64,000 nt of DNA from Hydractinia symbiolongicarpus (taxonomy: Eukaryota; Cnidaria; Hydrozoa; Anthoathecata; Hydractiniidae), in contig NC_079877.1 in the NCBI RefSeq assembly GCF_029227915.1, positions 9,984,001 through 10,048,000 of the forward strand. The letters run 5' to 3'. Each line of letters opens with the position of its first letter. The first letter of the stretch is position 1. The position numbers and the translations under genes are program-made. The notes under the pieces were generated by a model, which worked only from the letters and a program-made list of their open reading frames with translations, ran no database searches and had not been told where the DNA came from. Of this stretch, positions 38,992 through 49,996 are shown piece by piece.

Positions 38992-41230
38992 AATAAGATT
39001 TGCTTTTTTGCGACGTTTAAAGGAATGTGTTTTTTATTGGCAAAAAAAAACAACAACAAAAAACAAAAAAAAAAACAATAGACCCATTCATCCCATGAGG
39101 ATGATTATGATTTTATATGCCATCAACAAGCAATCGAGTCAACAGCATCATCCAGAACTGTCCAGATTATTATTTGCAACCTGCACCTAAAAAGCATATT
39201 CTTGATTTGTATTTCACCAAAAAGTCACTTAAAAGAAAGGGTAGCCATTACAATAGAAGCGCACAGAAGACAAGAAGCCGATGACTGGAAGATTTGCTCC
39301 ATCATCATACATGGCAAGACTCTTCTCAGAGAACAAAAACGCGATGCATGTAATATCTGCAACCAAAGTACAAGGTTAAAAATTCAAGAAGAAAACTAAC
39401 TAAAATAGATATCGGACAAGGATGATATCGACGTTTTGAGGACGAAGGTTTTGAGAACATTCTCATGGATATAGATAGCTATGGTCAATAAGTAAACCTG
39501 ATATATGAGTTGGGGAGGTGACAACTTGTTTATATTCAGTGAGAAAATCAAGGAAATAGTTTTCGTCACTAAATGCATTTACATTAAAATGTTGGAGTCA
39601 ACATCAACATCAACAATTCCATATCCCAAGGAATGTTGAATAAGATATAGTGGCTGTCTCGATTAAATTAATTCTTACGATATAGATAAAGAAAACTAAC
39701 CATGTTTTCATAAGACGCCCTTTTTGTCACTTTAAAAAAATATTGCAATATAAGATAGCCTCATTTTATTGTTATGTCTTAAAACTAGAAAATTTATTCA
39801 CACTGTTGTTTAACCCAAAATACCCAATCTTCCGTTTTTCCCTTGTAACTTTTGATTACCTGGCTTATTTTACTTAAAAATCACTCCAAATGAAATTCTT
39901 TATTTATTAAAATTTATTTAAAATTGCACCCTCAGTGGTGGTCGGCTACGTTCATAATTCTTAGTCCCCTTATGCAAAAATTAATCATAAAAACGTTCTT
40001 TTAGAATTTTAAGCGCATTTCATGATGTATATAACATTTACATTTTGTTGCGTAATGTTCACACCCTTATTACGCCCCCGCATTTTGTTTTGCCCTCTCT
40101 CCAATCTTTTACAGAGTCACTCAGACTCCGACCTGAATAGGGTTAAAATCAAATTAAAGGAATCTAGTTTTGTGTTACAGTGGGAGTTAAATGGTATCTG
40201 TTAAGCGTAATAAATCAAGTTCCATAAGCACGCGGTCGAACTTAATATCGTTTGTTGTAAGACTTGTATTAGGCAAACTTACTGTAATAGAATTATGGCT
40301 AATTAGGACAGTATCTCTTGATATCAACTTCGAATGTCCTCGCATATAATTGTATTGCTCGGTTGATCGAGTATCTAATTTAGTAGCTAAACTGGGAAAT
40401 ATTCCCTGTGAGTTTGTGACTTGACTCAATGCAAAATATATCTGTCCTGAGTGGTTGCTTTAATAAATCAAAGCAAACAACAATTTTATCGAACGTTTTT
40501 TATTGAAGGTGAATATAGATCATGTTTATTAAAATTGATTTCCTTCTTTATTCTATTAATTTGAATAACATTTTTTTGTAAAGTATATAGACCTTGAACT
40601 CTTGTTTTTTCGTTACTTTTCCTATATATTTCCTTTGCATCATCTGAGGAATAGTTCCCATCTGCCCGGTGCGTCAATTTTTGACGTCAGCATGTCCTTT
40701 GCGTGAAGTTCGAAAAGAAGGTTTTGAGCAAATCCACTTAGGTTGAATTAAAAAGATTTTTCACTAATTACGCAGGAATATTTTCTGTACTTTTATCAAT
40801 GACCTCGATATTAATTTCATGCTGTTTGGTAATTTTTTGTTGTGCTCGAAGGTTGTTTGTTTTTAGTAAAGATATGAATCTACGAATTTGGGGTAGTTTA
40901 AGTTATTTTTAGAAATGAGTTTAGATTTTATTTAATCTTAATTCATGTGAAAATATAAACATTTGACATGTAAATGTAACAATTGAATCATGCATTGACT
41001 GTCACACTGCCTCATAACAATAGAAAAACGCGGCAAAAAAAGTTTCAGGTTTGCTTATTGGTTAATTTATTCAGAAATTCTCAGATGCCCAAATGCGCCA
41101 AAAGGGGATAATAAAATAAAATCTTCTCTGTAAGGTAAAAATTATAGTTCGTATTTTGTAAGACGCACGCAAACAGACAGATGGAATGCAGCTAGCCATT
41201 AAGTCACAAGTAACTGTGTGACCCTGCGTT

Positions 41231-41535
41231 AACCCTATTCGGTGCAGGGTTTTTCGAACATACTATAACCGGAGGGGGGCGGAATCCGTCCCCCTCAATA
41301 ACTTTTCATAGGGTTGTTAAAATTGAATCAACTTGGCACACTTATAGTACGTTATAAAAAGAACAAAATGGCAACAATACATTTTTGCTTTCGTCAGCAC
41401 ATTTTCCGTGACGTCATCACAAGCTTGAAATTTGTTAAAAATGCCAATATCTGCTAAAATTTAATTACTTTTGTTCCGAAGCGAATTTTTGCATTCTGTT
41501 TGAATTTTCCGAAAGCTAAACAAAAGATATTTAAC
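41231..41535 (+). repeat. Dispersed 300-bp repeat, copy 1
   Basis: The copy begins AACCCTATTCGG, passes through AACAAAATGGCA and GTGACGTCATC, and ends near a TTCTGTTTGAATTTT segment. The same series of landmarks recurs 1.6 kb downstream in the same orientation. It is non-coding. Confidence 0.75.
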
Positions 41536-42870
41536 AAGTTTTCCGGTTTTTACGTGGATCGCATAAAAATTGCCAAAAATTGCCCGTAAATCCGGTTTCT
41601 TACGATTTTTGGGTAAAATCCGACAAAATCGGGAAATCGGATTAATCACGTGTCCAAATTATGGAAAATGATTCTTTTTAATAAAACAAAGTTGTAATGC
41701 AAGTTTCAAGTTCTAACGAGAATCCTAACAGGAGTTATTAAATTTTCCCCATTATAAGGATTTCATTAGAGATAGTAAGAGACGCTTCGTAAGAGACGTG
41801 GACTGTGTCACACATCCATGTGGAACGCTTTACTGCAACTTTAGCGGAAATAAAAACACTGCTTACAACTGTTGTTACCCCGTCATAGCGAAAACAATTA
41901 GTCAATATATTATATTTTATTTTTGTGCAATGATTTTCTGTTTAAGTTTAAAAAACTTATTGTGACACCGGGCTAAACATTTGTACACAGGTATATACAC
42001 CGTGCTAGGAGTAATAACCTTTTCCAAAAAAAATTTATTGTAGCCCTGGTTTAAATAAAAACACAGAAAACAGTTCGCTGTTAAAACCGGGCTGACCGCT
42101 TAGTGCAGGTATACCATGTCGCACATGCAAATACGCGTAATACCCTTTTATAAAAATATTAAAAATTATTGCCTGTCGTTACCCAATCCAGTAAAAAATT
42201 ATTCAGCAATTTCCTTTTGTGCAGTAAGTTTTCGCTAAATTTGCAAAATAAATAAAAAATACATCCTACAGGTTATTAAAAGACCCAAAGGCACATTTTT
42301 ATAGTTGTAAATGATTTGGTTAGATATTAGATCAAACGTTTTGAAAGTAACGCACACCAATTCATATCTTTCTAACAGAAAGTCTAGGTTGTGGAAAGTC
42401 CCATTTGATAACAACAATTTCTGACTGAATACTTTTAGTTTGTCAGATATAATACAATTTTCCTTGTTGATCATCACACCGAAGGTTCACTTCTTTACTC
42501 TCCAGCAAGTAATGAACAAATTTAGAAAGAATATCAAAACAACCAAATCGTTAAGAAAAGAAATTTTCTCAACTTTAGAGAAATTGTGCCTAAAGGACGC
42601 GTTGATGGAAGCCCTGTACTGTCTACTTTTATTAAGCGCTTATCCTGGACATCAACGCGTAATTACTGCTTACTTAACCCGGCATTTAATGTAATAATAG
42701 CTGGTTTTTTTGTCTGTTTGTCCAAAGTGGCTGCACATAGCTCAAAATCTTTAATCTTTTCGCTATGTTATTTAAAATATTCATTTTGCGTGGTTTTTCA
42801 AAAGTTATCTGTGCTATTGTTGCGTGCACAGACAATATTACAAACAAACTTTATTTGTTCTGGTCTTTTT

Positions 42871-43173
42871 AACCCTATTCAATCCGGTTTTTTTCGAGTA
42901 TATGGTCACCTGGGATAATCCGCCCCTTTAATAACTTTTGACTAGTCCAAATTGACTAAAATTTGGTACACTTACAGTCCCTCATTAACAAAAAAGAAAC
43001 AAAATGGCAGCAAAAAATTTTTGCTTATGTCAGCACTTTTCAGTGACGTCATCGGAAGCTTGAAATATCTCCATAATACCATTATTTGCTTAAAATTCAA
43101 TTACTTACGTTTTAGAGCGAATTTTCCATTCTGTTTAACATTTTTAATAGTTAAATAAAATATATTTAATAGG
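42871..43173 (+). repeat. Dispersed 300-bp repeat, copy 2
   Basis: This is the second copy of the repeat at 41231-41535. It is collinear over its whole length and clearly diverged. Confidence 0.75.
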
Positions 43174-43206
43174 TGAATAGGTAAAAATTATTTGCAACAT
43201 ATCATT

Positions 43207-43240
43207 AGTATCATACATATTTGAAAATATGTATGATACT
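43207..43240. repeat. Perfect 16-bp-arm palindrome
   Basis: AGTATCATACATATTT and its exact complement flank GA. It lies just after copy 2 of the dispersed repeat and may be a small insertion. Confidence 0.8.
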
Positions 43241-44824
43241 TACACAGCATAACGACTTGTTAACTCTCTTCCTATACGATTTCGATATGCCATTTTCAGC
43301 ATTGGAAATCATGAAAGCATAGGTTTCAAAAATGATATCAGTTTTGATCAGACGCCGAGTAAAAGGAATTTAAAAGCCGGAAACGGGAAATGCGCGGATT
43401 CTCGTTAATCTCGGATTCTGCCCAGTATAGTTAAATGTATCCAAAGAAAATACCGGTCGAGAAAACTTACTTCCAACACATGTTCTACATGCAGTTTTTA
43501 GTTTTGAAAAACAGGAACCTTGGAGTTTTGAAAAATTGTACTATTTTTGATCAGACGCTAAATGAATACAGATTAATTGGTGGAAACTGGAAATGCGCGG
43601 ATTTCCAGAGTTCAGGGTCCGGCCGGTTTTTTTTATATGCAATTTCTGGCATTCGGTTTCCACAAGCATAAAATTTGTAGTTTCAACAAATGACATCATT
43701 TTTTATGGGAGTGAAAGCAATTTAATCGCAGGGAATGGGAAATTCGCGGACTCTTAAATCGCGGAAATTGGAATCCTTTTTTTCAGCACGTCAATATTAA
43801 AAAGTTCTGTTGCGTTATTTAGTTTCCAAAATAGTTTTATAATATGCTAATGAATGTTTTTGTGTTACCAAAGAAATTTAACAGAAGGTGTATATAATGC
43901 ATACCAACATTTTTGTATTATCATGACCAGAAAACTAATCATATATATATGACATCATTTCTGATCCCTATAACGTCATCAAATTAATTTTTTAACCGGA
44001 ATGAGTTTTTACTAAGACATTCTACAACTGTGCCAAGTTTCATCACTTAAGCATGCATGCATGCATGATTTTTTCCACGCAGGCACTTTGTGCCACAAAG
44101 TTCATGGCTAATCAAATCGCTATATTTTATCAAACGGTTTATTCTAACCAATTAAAAATGTTAACAAATGATTTTTAAAACACAGAAATAGGCTTTAGGG
44201 ATGTTTTATAGGCGCTTTTAAGGTAAATTATAAAAATACTGGATCTCTCAATCTTCTAATACCGAGACAGAGTTTTGATTTTCATATATTCTTTTAAACT
44301 AACGTCATTTTATAACCTGTCCACCATTTTACTCCATGCTACACCATGGAAAAGGCGTTGCTTAAATATTTAAAATTAAAAAATATTTAAAACACCAAAT
44401 TGAATCAGTCCAGAATTAAAAAATTCAAATTTAATAATCTCTAAGGTATGGAGGCTGAGAAGTGCCAACCGAGAAATATTTTTTGGCTGCAGAGAAATCA
44501 TTTCTTAGCTGCCAAAATATATTTTTTTAGCTGCTGAGATATATTTTTAAGTTGATAGGTCGTCTGCCGTAAAGTTAGATTGAGTAGTTATAAAAAGGAG
44601 TGGAGATAGAGTAATGTTCCTTCTAGCACAGTCGCGCACGCGCACGAACACACGCCCCCGGTCAAACCCAACAAATCCCCATCATCCAATGCTTATCCAT
44701 ATAGTTCAAGGGTAAGTCCCTAATAGACAGTGCTTAGTCATGCAAAATGAGGTAAATTCCTTATCATACTGCAAATAAGTAAAAAAAGTTCTAGCACCCC
44801 CAGAGGGGGAATTCCCCTACATAG

Positions 44825-44853
44825 TGATGACGTCATCAAAAATCAACGCATGC
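44825..44853 (+). promoter_or_regulatory. CRE palindrome plus NRF1-like palindrome, possible left terminus/promoter
   Basis: TGATGACGTCATCA is followed within eight bases by ACGCATGCGC. It lies about 60 bases before the first viral ORF. The same pair occurs inverted at the other end (61083-61107), without the 7-base spacer AAAATCA. Confidence 0.5.
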
Positions 44854-44914
44854 GCAGTCAAGAGGTGAACCAAACGTCCACTCATCAGGTTTAAATTGTG
44901 TACGCAGAGAGAAG

Positions 44915-45393
44915 ATGAGTTGGTTCAGGAGGCAAGAAAGGTGGAAAAAATTGGTTGAGGAGGATCCCCCGGTGTTCAGATATGCGCCGGACCTGTTCAA
45001 GACGCAGGACATGTGCAACAGGGTTGTTGAACAAAATCCCTACCTATTCAAATATATCCCCGACAGGTTCAAGACCTAAGAGATGTGCAAAAAAGCCATT
45101 GGAGAGTATCCTGGGATGCATATGCCGGATTGGTTCAAAACGAAGGGCATGTACAACAAAGCTGTTGAAAAGTATCCCCGCATGCTGGAATATATACCAG
45201 ACTGATTTGTCACCCGGCATGTCTAGCAACATGAACACCAGGCCTGAACTACTCCATGCCTATCGCCGGAGGAAAGCGGGCAAGGCTAGAATTAAGGAGG
45301 ATCTTCTTCCATTGGCATCCAGATAGGGTCATGGATTGGTGCTTTTCGGAGGATGAAAAGGCAGATCTTAAAAAGCTGTGGGGGTTGCTTTGA
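44915..45393 (+). pseudogene. DUF4116 repeat protein, broken
   Basis: From ATG 44915 the frame encodes repeats of the DUF4116 type, with units like FRYAPDLFKTQDMC and LFKYIPDRFKT spaced about 24 residues apart. These repeats are found in proteins of giant viruses, Polinton-like elements and some bacteria. TAA at 45077-45079 interrupts the third unit at a place where sister units have a glutamine codon. A second stop follows after the fourth unit, and the C-terminal part (ending DWCFSEDEKADLKKLW, stop 45391-45393) is in another frame. It is the leftmost gene of the block. Confidence 0.7.
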
Positions 45394-45444
45394 AACCAGG
45401 ATCATCTTACAACCCTGTTGTAAGATGAAAAATACTATCAATAA

Positions 45445-45630
45445 ATGTGCATCAACTGTCAGGGAAAATTTGATACATTTGGAAGTGCGGTAGTCATGAC
45501 CTTTATAGCCGGTATCGGTCTCTCCCTGCCACTAATGGTGTTGGCCCTGGTACAAGAATCAGAGAAGGCGATGGAGAATGAACGGAGGATTCAAGACCTA
45601 AAGGATCGTTTTGATGCCTTAGAATCATAA
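45445..45630 (+). CDS. Small membrane protein with C-terminal coiled coil
   Basis: The 61-residue protein has one hydrophobic segment (about residues 14-37, VVMTFIAGIGLSLPLMVLAL) followed by a charged heptad-like tail (ERRIQDLKDRFDALES). It is not recognised by family. The ATG follows CAATAA directly, a start context shared with other genes of the element. It is probably a virion membrane or capsid-associated protein, by context only. Confidence 0.5.
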   Translation: MCINCQGKFDTFGSAVVMTFIAGIGLSLPLMVLALVQESEKAMENERRIQDLKDRFDALES

Positions 45631-45635
45631 GATAA

Positions 45636-45809
45636 ATAGAGCAATGTAAGGACTGTAGAAGGGTACTTGACGAATATGACAGATGTATCTGTGGGCGGAG
45701 GTTTGTGTTAAAGGGTAAAATGTTGTGTTGTTATTGTTATCAGGAATATATCATGTATAACGGGGGTGACTGTGTATGTAATCATCAGAGCCTGTTTGAC
45801 TTAAAATAA
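45636..45809 (+). pseudogene. Small Cys-rich zinc-ribbon-like protein, copy 1, no ATG
   Basis: An open frame of about 57 codons follows the previous gene's stop. It has CKDC, CIC, CCYC and CVC pairs that could bind two zinc ions. No in-frame ATG precedes the first cysteines, so the start is lost or non-canonical. A shorter homologue (CNEC, DRCKCGRR) lies in mirror position at 60881-61006 on the minus strand. Both share DRCxCGRR. Confidence 0.5.
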
Positions 45810-45815
45810 AACAGA

Positions 45816-46353
45816 ATGCTACAATTTGAGAATGAGCTTGTCAACCCTAAATTATTGTACTCATTTGCTACTACATTTACGGACATCAATGATATCAATG
45901 TGGACTATCTAACAGTGTCAGATCCGATTCCTGCTAATAGAAGTAGGGACAACCGGTACATTATATGGACTATACACGAGACCTCGTAGTAGCCCTCAGG
46001 GTAAAAACACCAAAAATCTGGTCCCCACATGGAGTCACCCGGTACAACGCCAATGCAGTACCGGCAATAAGTCTTGATTTCGAAGAGTACCCCGATTGGG
46101 TTGCGAAGTATCGTCAAATCTGGTCCAAGATCGAGGAGATGATATCCGAGCAATTGACGACAGAGCCTGTGAAAAAGGACCGTTACGTGAACGCCAACTT
46201 AATTACTACAAGGACGTGATCACGACCAAATTTCATGGTATGCCGGTACCCTATGATGAGCCTTGCCAAGCCAATGCCATCCTGGCTATTTCATCGGCGC
46301 ATGTGCAAGGTAAAAACTACTACTCTCAGGTACATATTACGGAATGCCGGTAA
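45816..46353 (+). pseudogene. Conserved virus-like protein X, two frameshifts
   Basis: The gene starts at ATG 45816 and reads to TAG 45987-45989. Similarity-like flow then continues in the frame open at about 45965-46219 and finally in the frame ending at TAA 46351-46353 (SSAHVQGKNYYSQVHITECR). The three segments have no large gaps, as expected for one gene of about 175 codons with two indels. The function is unknown. It has no mirror copy at the right end. Confidence 0.5.
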
Positions 46354-46561
46354 AAGGACTTCAAAAAAGAATGGTTGCTGAGTGAGGATTAAAAAGAAGC
46401 ATATACTTTATAGGCCATAAAAAACCTATAAAATATATAAAATTAAGGACTGTAACAAGGAGGAGGCTCTACATAGCGCTTGCATACCGTACAGACTGAA
46501 GTTTTTTTAAAACGTCTTGCCTCCCCTCCTTCCGACCTTTCGCAACTAGCTGGGCAAGCTC

Positions 46562-47060
46562 CTATTCATGAATGGCGTTAACGATCTGTTTAACACGTTG
46601 ATTTATCTGTTCCTTTAGCAGCATATACTTTTTATGTTCCTGTGTAATGAGGGTGAACTCATAGTCGCTGATGACTCCATTCTCAACTGTTTTTGAGATG
46701 AGATCGATTATAAAGTTAAACTTCGTCTCCGACAACAGCTTTATAGTCTCGTGTTTTTTACATTTCACACCCAGCCTCTTCCCAGCGTTTCGGATACCGG
46801 CCTGCCTCATTCTGACGGCAATGGTGATACCCCCATGGCAATACAGAGTGGAGCTCCCAAACCCTTTGCTAACAGCCCGATCAAAATGCCCGAGGTGATA
46901 ATGCTGATACTCAGCAGTCCATGGTCACAATACCTCACCCAGGCCCCATGCATCTTGAACCTCTTTGCGAGTCTGTTCCGCTCTTTAATCTCATCTCGCA
47001 GGTACCTTTTAATCTCTCCGATCTTCCCAAGTCTATACTTTTGGCTTTCGTGGATAGTAT
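46562..47060 (-). pseudogene. Membrane protein B, copy 1, frameshifted and N-truncated
   Basis: The 5' part (from about 47060) encodes an RLGKIGEIKRYLRDEI-type coiled coil and a hydrophobic glycine-rich hairpin. A stop or frameshift near 46805 separates it from the C-terminal part (46810-46562), which is a KHETIKLL-type helical segment. Copy 2 at 60491 has the same N-terminal layout but lacks this C-terminal part. The protein is predicted to be a coiled-coil plus two-transmembrane hairpin of unknown function, common in cnidarian virus-like elements. Confidence 0.55.
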
Positions 47061-47074
47061 TGTCCTGCGCAGGT

Positions 47075-47595
47075 GCAACTTACCTATACGCTCATTTAGC
47101 TCTTTGGTGGGAAGCAAGGCCAGAATTTTAGACTTTTTACCATCCAATAGGCAGTCGTCTTCATCCAACTGGGGGCAAACAAGTCTCAATCTTTGGTAAA
47201 AATCGGTCCTGTAGTATGCATCATAATCATCCTTCATATAGTACTTTTTCGCAGGATCATAGGGTAGACCTAAGAGATCTTGCAGGGGTCTATTAATCAC
47301 CACCGAGTACCCGTCACTGACACGGAGCCTGCAGAGTCCATTTTTAGGAAAAGCAGTTTAATCTTATCCTCTCTCTGGCTGTTCACAATAGCCGCCAAAT
47401 CCTCAATCCTGTAGACACCGTTCATGATCTCAATTGGAGTCACCCTCTGATCAGGCCCTTTTATACGTAAACTCGTTGTTGCTGTAAAGGTTCAGTTCGA
47501 ATACTTTTTGATTTTAAGGCTATGCGAGTGTCCTGCCCCAGGTAGTCCTCAAATATCGTAAGCTTTTCTATATCAGTGATGTATAGTTTTTTCAT
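47075..47595 (-). pseudogene. Penton-like minor capsid candidate A, copy 1, truncated and frameshifted
   Basis: The gene starts at ATG 47595 (minus), with DYLGQD near the start as in copy 2. A frameshift near 47500 and another near 47340 break it. The conserved core PQLDEDDCLLDGKKS is intact, but the gene runs directly into gene B after LLPTK, so its C-terminal third is deleted. The full layout is seen in copy 2 (59860-60490). Confidence 0.55.
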
Positions 47596-47615
47596 CCTTT
47601 CTTTTAAGAAAGGAT
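47594..47615. promoter_or_regulatory. Palindrome between divergent genes A and C (left copy)
   Basis: ATCCTTTCTT-TT-AAGAAAGGAT fills the 24 bases between the start codons of genes A (minus) and C (plus). The core CTTTCTT...AAGAAAG recurs at the same place in the right copy (59827-59841). This suggests a shared bidirectional promoter or operator. Confidence 0.5.
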
Positions 47616-47619
47616 AAAC

Positions 47620-47958
47620 ATGTATTCGTACAACCGCAAGACAAAGTATAAATCCAAAAGGAGAGAATGCGCACTTGGTGTTACAAATCTTGAGTATCAG
47701 GACCTATATGTATCGACAGAGTTGCATATTTCCGTGGTATTCGCTGAATTCACAAAGTATCCCATAAAAATCCCCACCAATTTGCTAAACGACCCTGTCA
47801 GGGTGGGTTGGACAGGACAGACCCCGGAATACTGGAATATCCAGGTTAATTTCGCCACCCATTGCGCAAGCACCGCCTTGGGCATATCTGCCAAGCTCAT
47901 GACGTGCTCCGTACTCCTTGTCAACTCAATCTTTAAATTTCATATATATAGAGATTAG
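47620..47958 (+). pseudogene. Conserved virus-like protein C, copy 1, C-truncated
   Basis: The 112-codon frame matches the first part of copy 2 (59825-59109, minus), with WNIQVNFATHC in the place of WSTQLNFAVFC and FKFHIY in the place of YRFHIY. It then stops; the remainder is replaced by the polymerase region that starts at 48000. The family's function is unknown, probably virion-related. Confidence 0.55.
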
Positions 47959-49996
47959 AATATGTTCGTTTTAGGACTATTCTCCCAACACCAGAGGCCA
48001 TGGACATCTTCGAGCTCCAAGAGATGGTGAGGACTCGTCCAGTGGTAAAAAGTAAACTGCGAGAGTGGTCTGATTGGCTAGTGGACTATGTGCCAGAAGG
48101 GTGTCAATAGCGCATATAACACATTCAAAAACAATGTGATGAAACTCTACAACAGGGTCACGGGTGCAACGCTTCATGATGAGGTTGAGCAAGAGGCAAG
48201 GGAAGATCATAATTCAGAGCAACATAACCGAGATTTTACGCCTCAGGAACATAAGCATGCGATTCATAAAATCTTTAGAAGTTATCATATAGCTGGTATT
48301 GACGGAACAGATATTGATAGTTACTTGGGTATGGTTTGATCAAATGTAAAAACACTTATTGGAAACCAAGTGGAAGCAATGGGCTCTGCGAAAATTTCCT
48401 TATGGATTTTATGGAGGAAACCAATTGATGGTACCAACGAGTTTTTCGAGGAGGCGGACAAGGTGTTCCACAGCAATATGACATCAGTATTTCAGGGAAC
48501 AATCGTGGATGAAGTGATGGATACGATGCTCGCACAAATCAGAATGCATGTGGAGAATCCCGCGCTGCCCAAGAGTGGTTTTAGTATCGGCCGCATCCTA
48601 CATCTCGACGTGGACTTTCACAAACTGAAGCTGACGAGAGGTTCCTCGTATATCAAGGCACCAAGATGGATTGCAATGAAGAAGGCTATCATGAACCCAA
48701 ATAACAACGATGAAGAGTGTTTCAAGTGGGCTGTGATTGCAGCGTTGCATAATGAAGATATTGGCATTCATCCAGAACGTATTAGCAAGCTGAGACCATA
48801 TGCAAAGGTCTATAACTGGCAGGGCATTGAGTTTCCAACAAGCATCAAGGATATCTTCAAGTTTGAAAAGAACAACACGGACATCGCGGTAAACGTCCTG
48901 TATGTGACAGGGAAGACTTTCAATATCCTGCGTCGATCTACATACAATGGACGCAATAAACATGTTAATCTACTACTCCTTACGGATGATAAAAAGACTC
49001 ACTATACAACTATCAAAAATCTCTCACGGCTATTGGGTAGCGAGATATCGAAGAATCATTTAAAGATGCGCTTCTGCCTGAACTGTCTGCAAGTCTTTCC
49101 AACAATCGAGTCGCGTGATAAACACTATTCATACTGCAAAGATAACGAAGCGGTCAAGATCACGATGGCCTGCGAAAAGGAAAAACACTTATACTACCAA
49201 GATGGCCAGCAGCAATTCAAAGTGCCATTCATCATCTATGCGGACTTTGAAAGCCTACTCATTCCGATGAAAGAAAATGCTCGGGATACAAAGAACAAGA
49301 CGCTGAGTAAGCATGTACCATGCGGGTGGGCCACATACTCCACTTTCGCATATGGAGAAGTGCCGGACCCCCTAACAGTATATAGGGACGAGGACTGCGT
49401 AACCCGATTTGTCAACCACCTGGAGGATGAGGTAAAGCGGCTCTACGCTACCTTCCCACGGAAGCCCATGCTACCATTAACGGAGGAGCAGAGGAATGAA
49501 TATAATGCTGCAGATACCTGTCACATATGCATGAAGCCGTTCAACTATGAAAATAGAAAAATTCGGGATCACTATCACTATACAGGGATGTATCGAGGAG
49601 CAGCCCATAATACCTGCAATCTTAAGTATAGGATACCCAAACATGTACCCGTGATGTTTCACAACCTATCAGGGTATGATGCTCACTTGTTTATTCGCGA
49701 GCTGGGCGAAAAATATGACACTCAGAATATAGGATGCATCGCCGAGAACACGGAAAAGTACATATCGTTTAATGTTAAAATCAAGGTATTGCAGGTATGG
49801 GATATGGTGACGCTGAATTTTATAAGAAGATCGGGATCAGGTTCATAGATTTCTATAAATTTATGCCATCAAGCCTTGAGAAATTAGCTAATAATCTCGA
49901 TGATGAACAATGCAAAAATCTCCGTTGGTATTTCACAGAGGATGACACTTTTAAGCTCATGCGAAGGAAAGGTGTTTATCCCTATGAGTATATGAA

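Larger units (their letters stand above)
38698..44824. other. About 6 kb of gene-free DNA with old repeats
   Basis: No gene could be supported. One open stretch on the minus strand (about 40283-40440) ends in a good donor (ACA|GTAAGT) but matches no family. The region also holds a pair of diverged 300-bp repeats, a perfect palindrome near 43.2 kb, a GCAT microsatellite at 44051-44067 and scattered TGACGTCA sites. Confidence 0.5.

Noticed and set aside
40283-40440. Candidate coding exon on the minus strand ending in ACA|GTAAGT
   Set aside because: No family match and no compatible neighbouring exon; likely chance or an unknown gene fragment.
44955-45326. 123-codon Arg/Cys-rich frame overlapping the DUF4116 gene
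   Set aside because: It is a shadow frame of the repeat gene; the other frame carries the recognisable repeat pattern.
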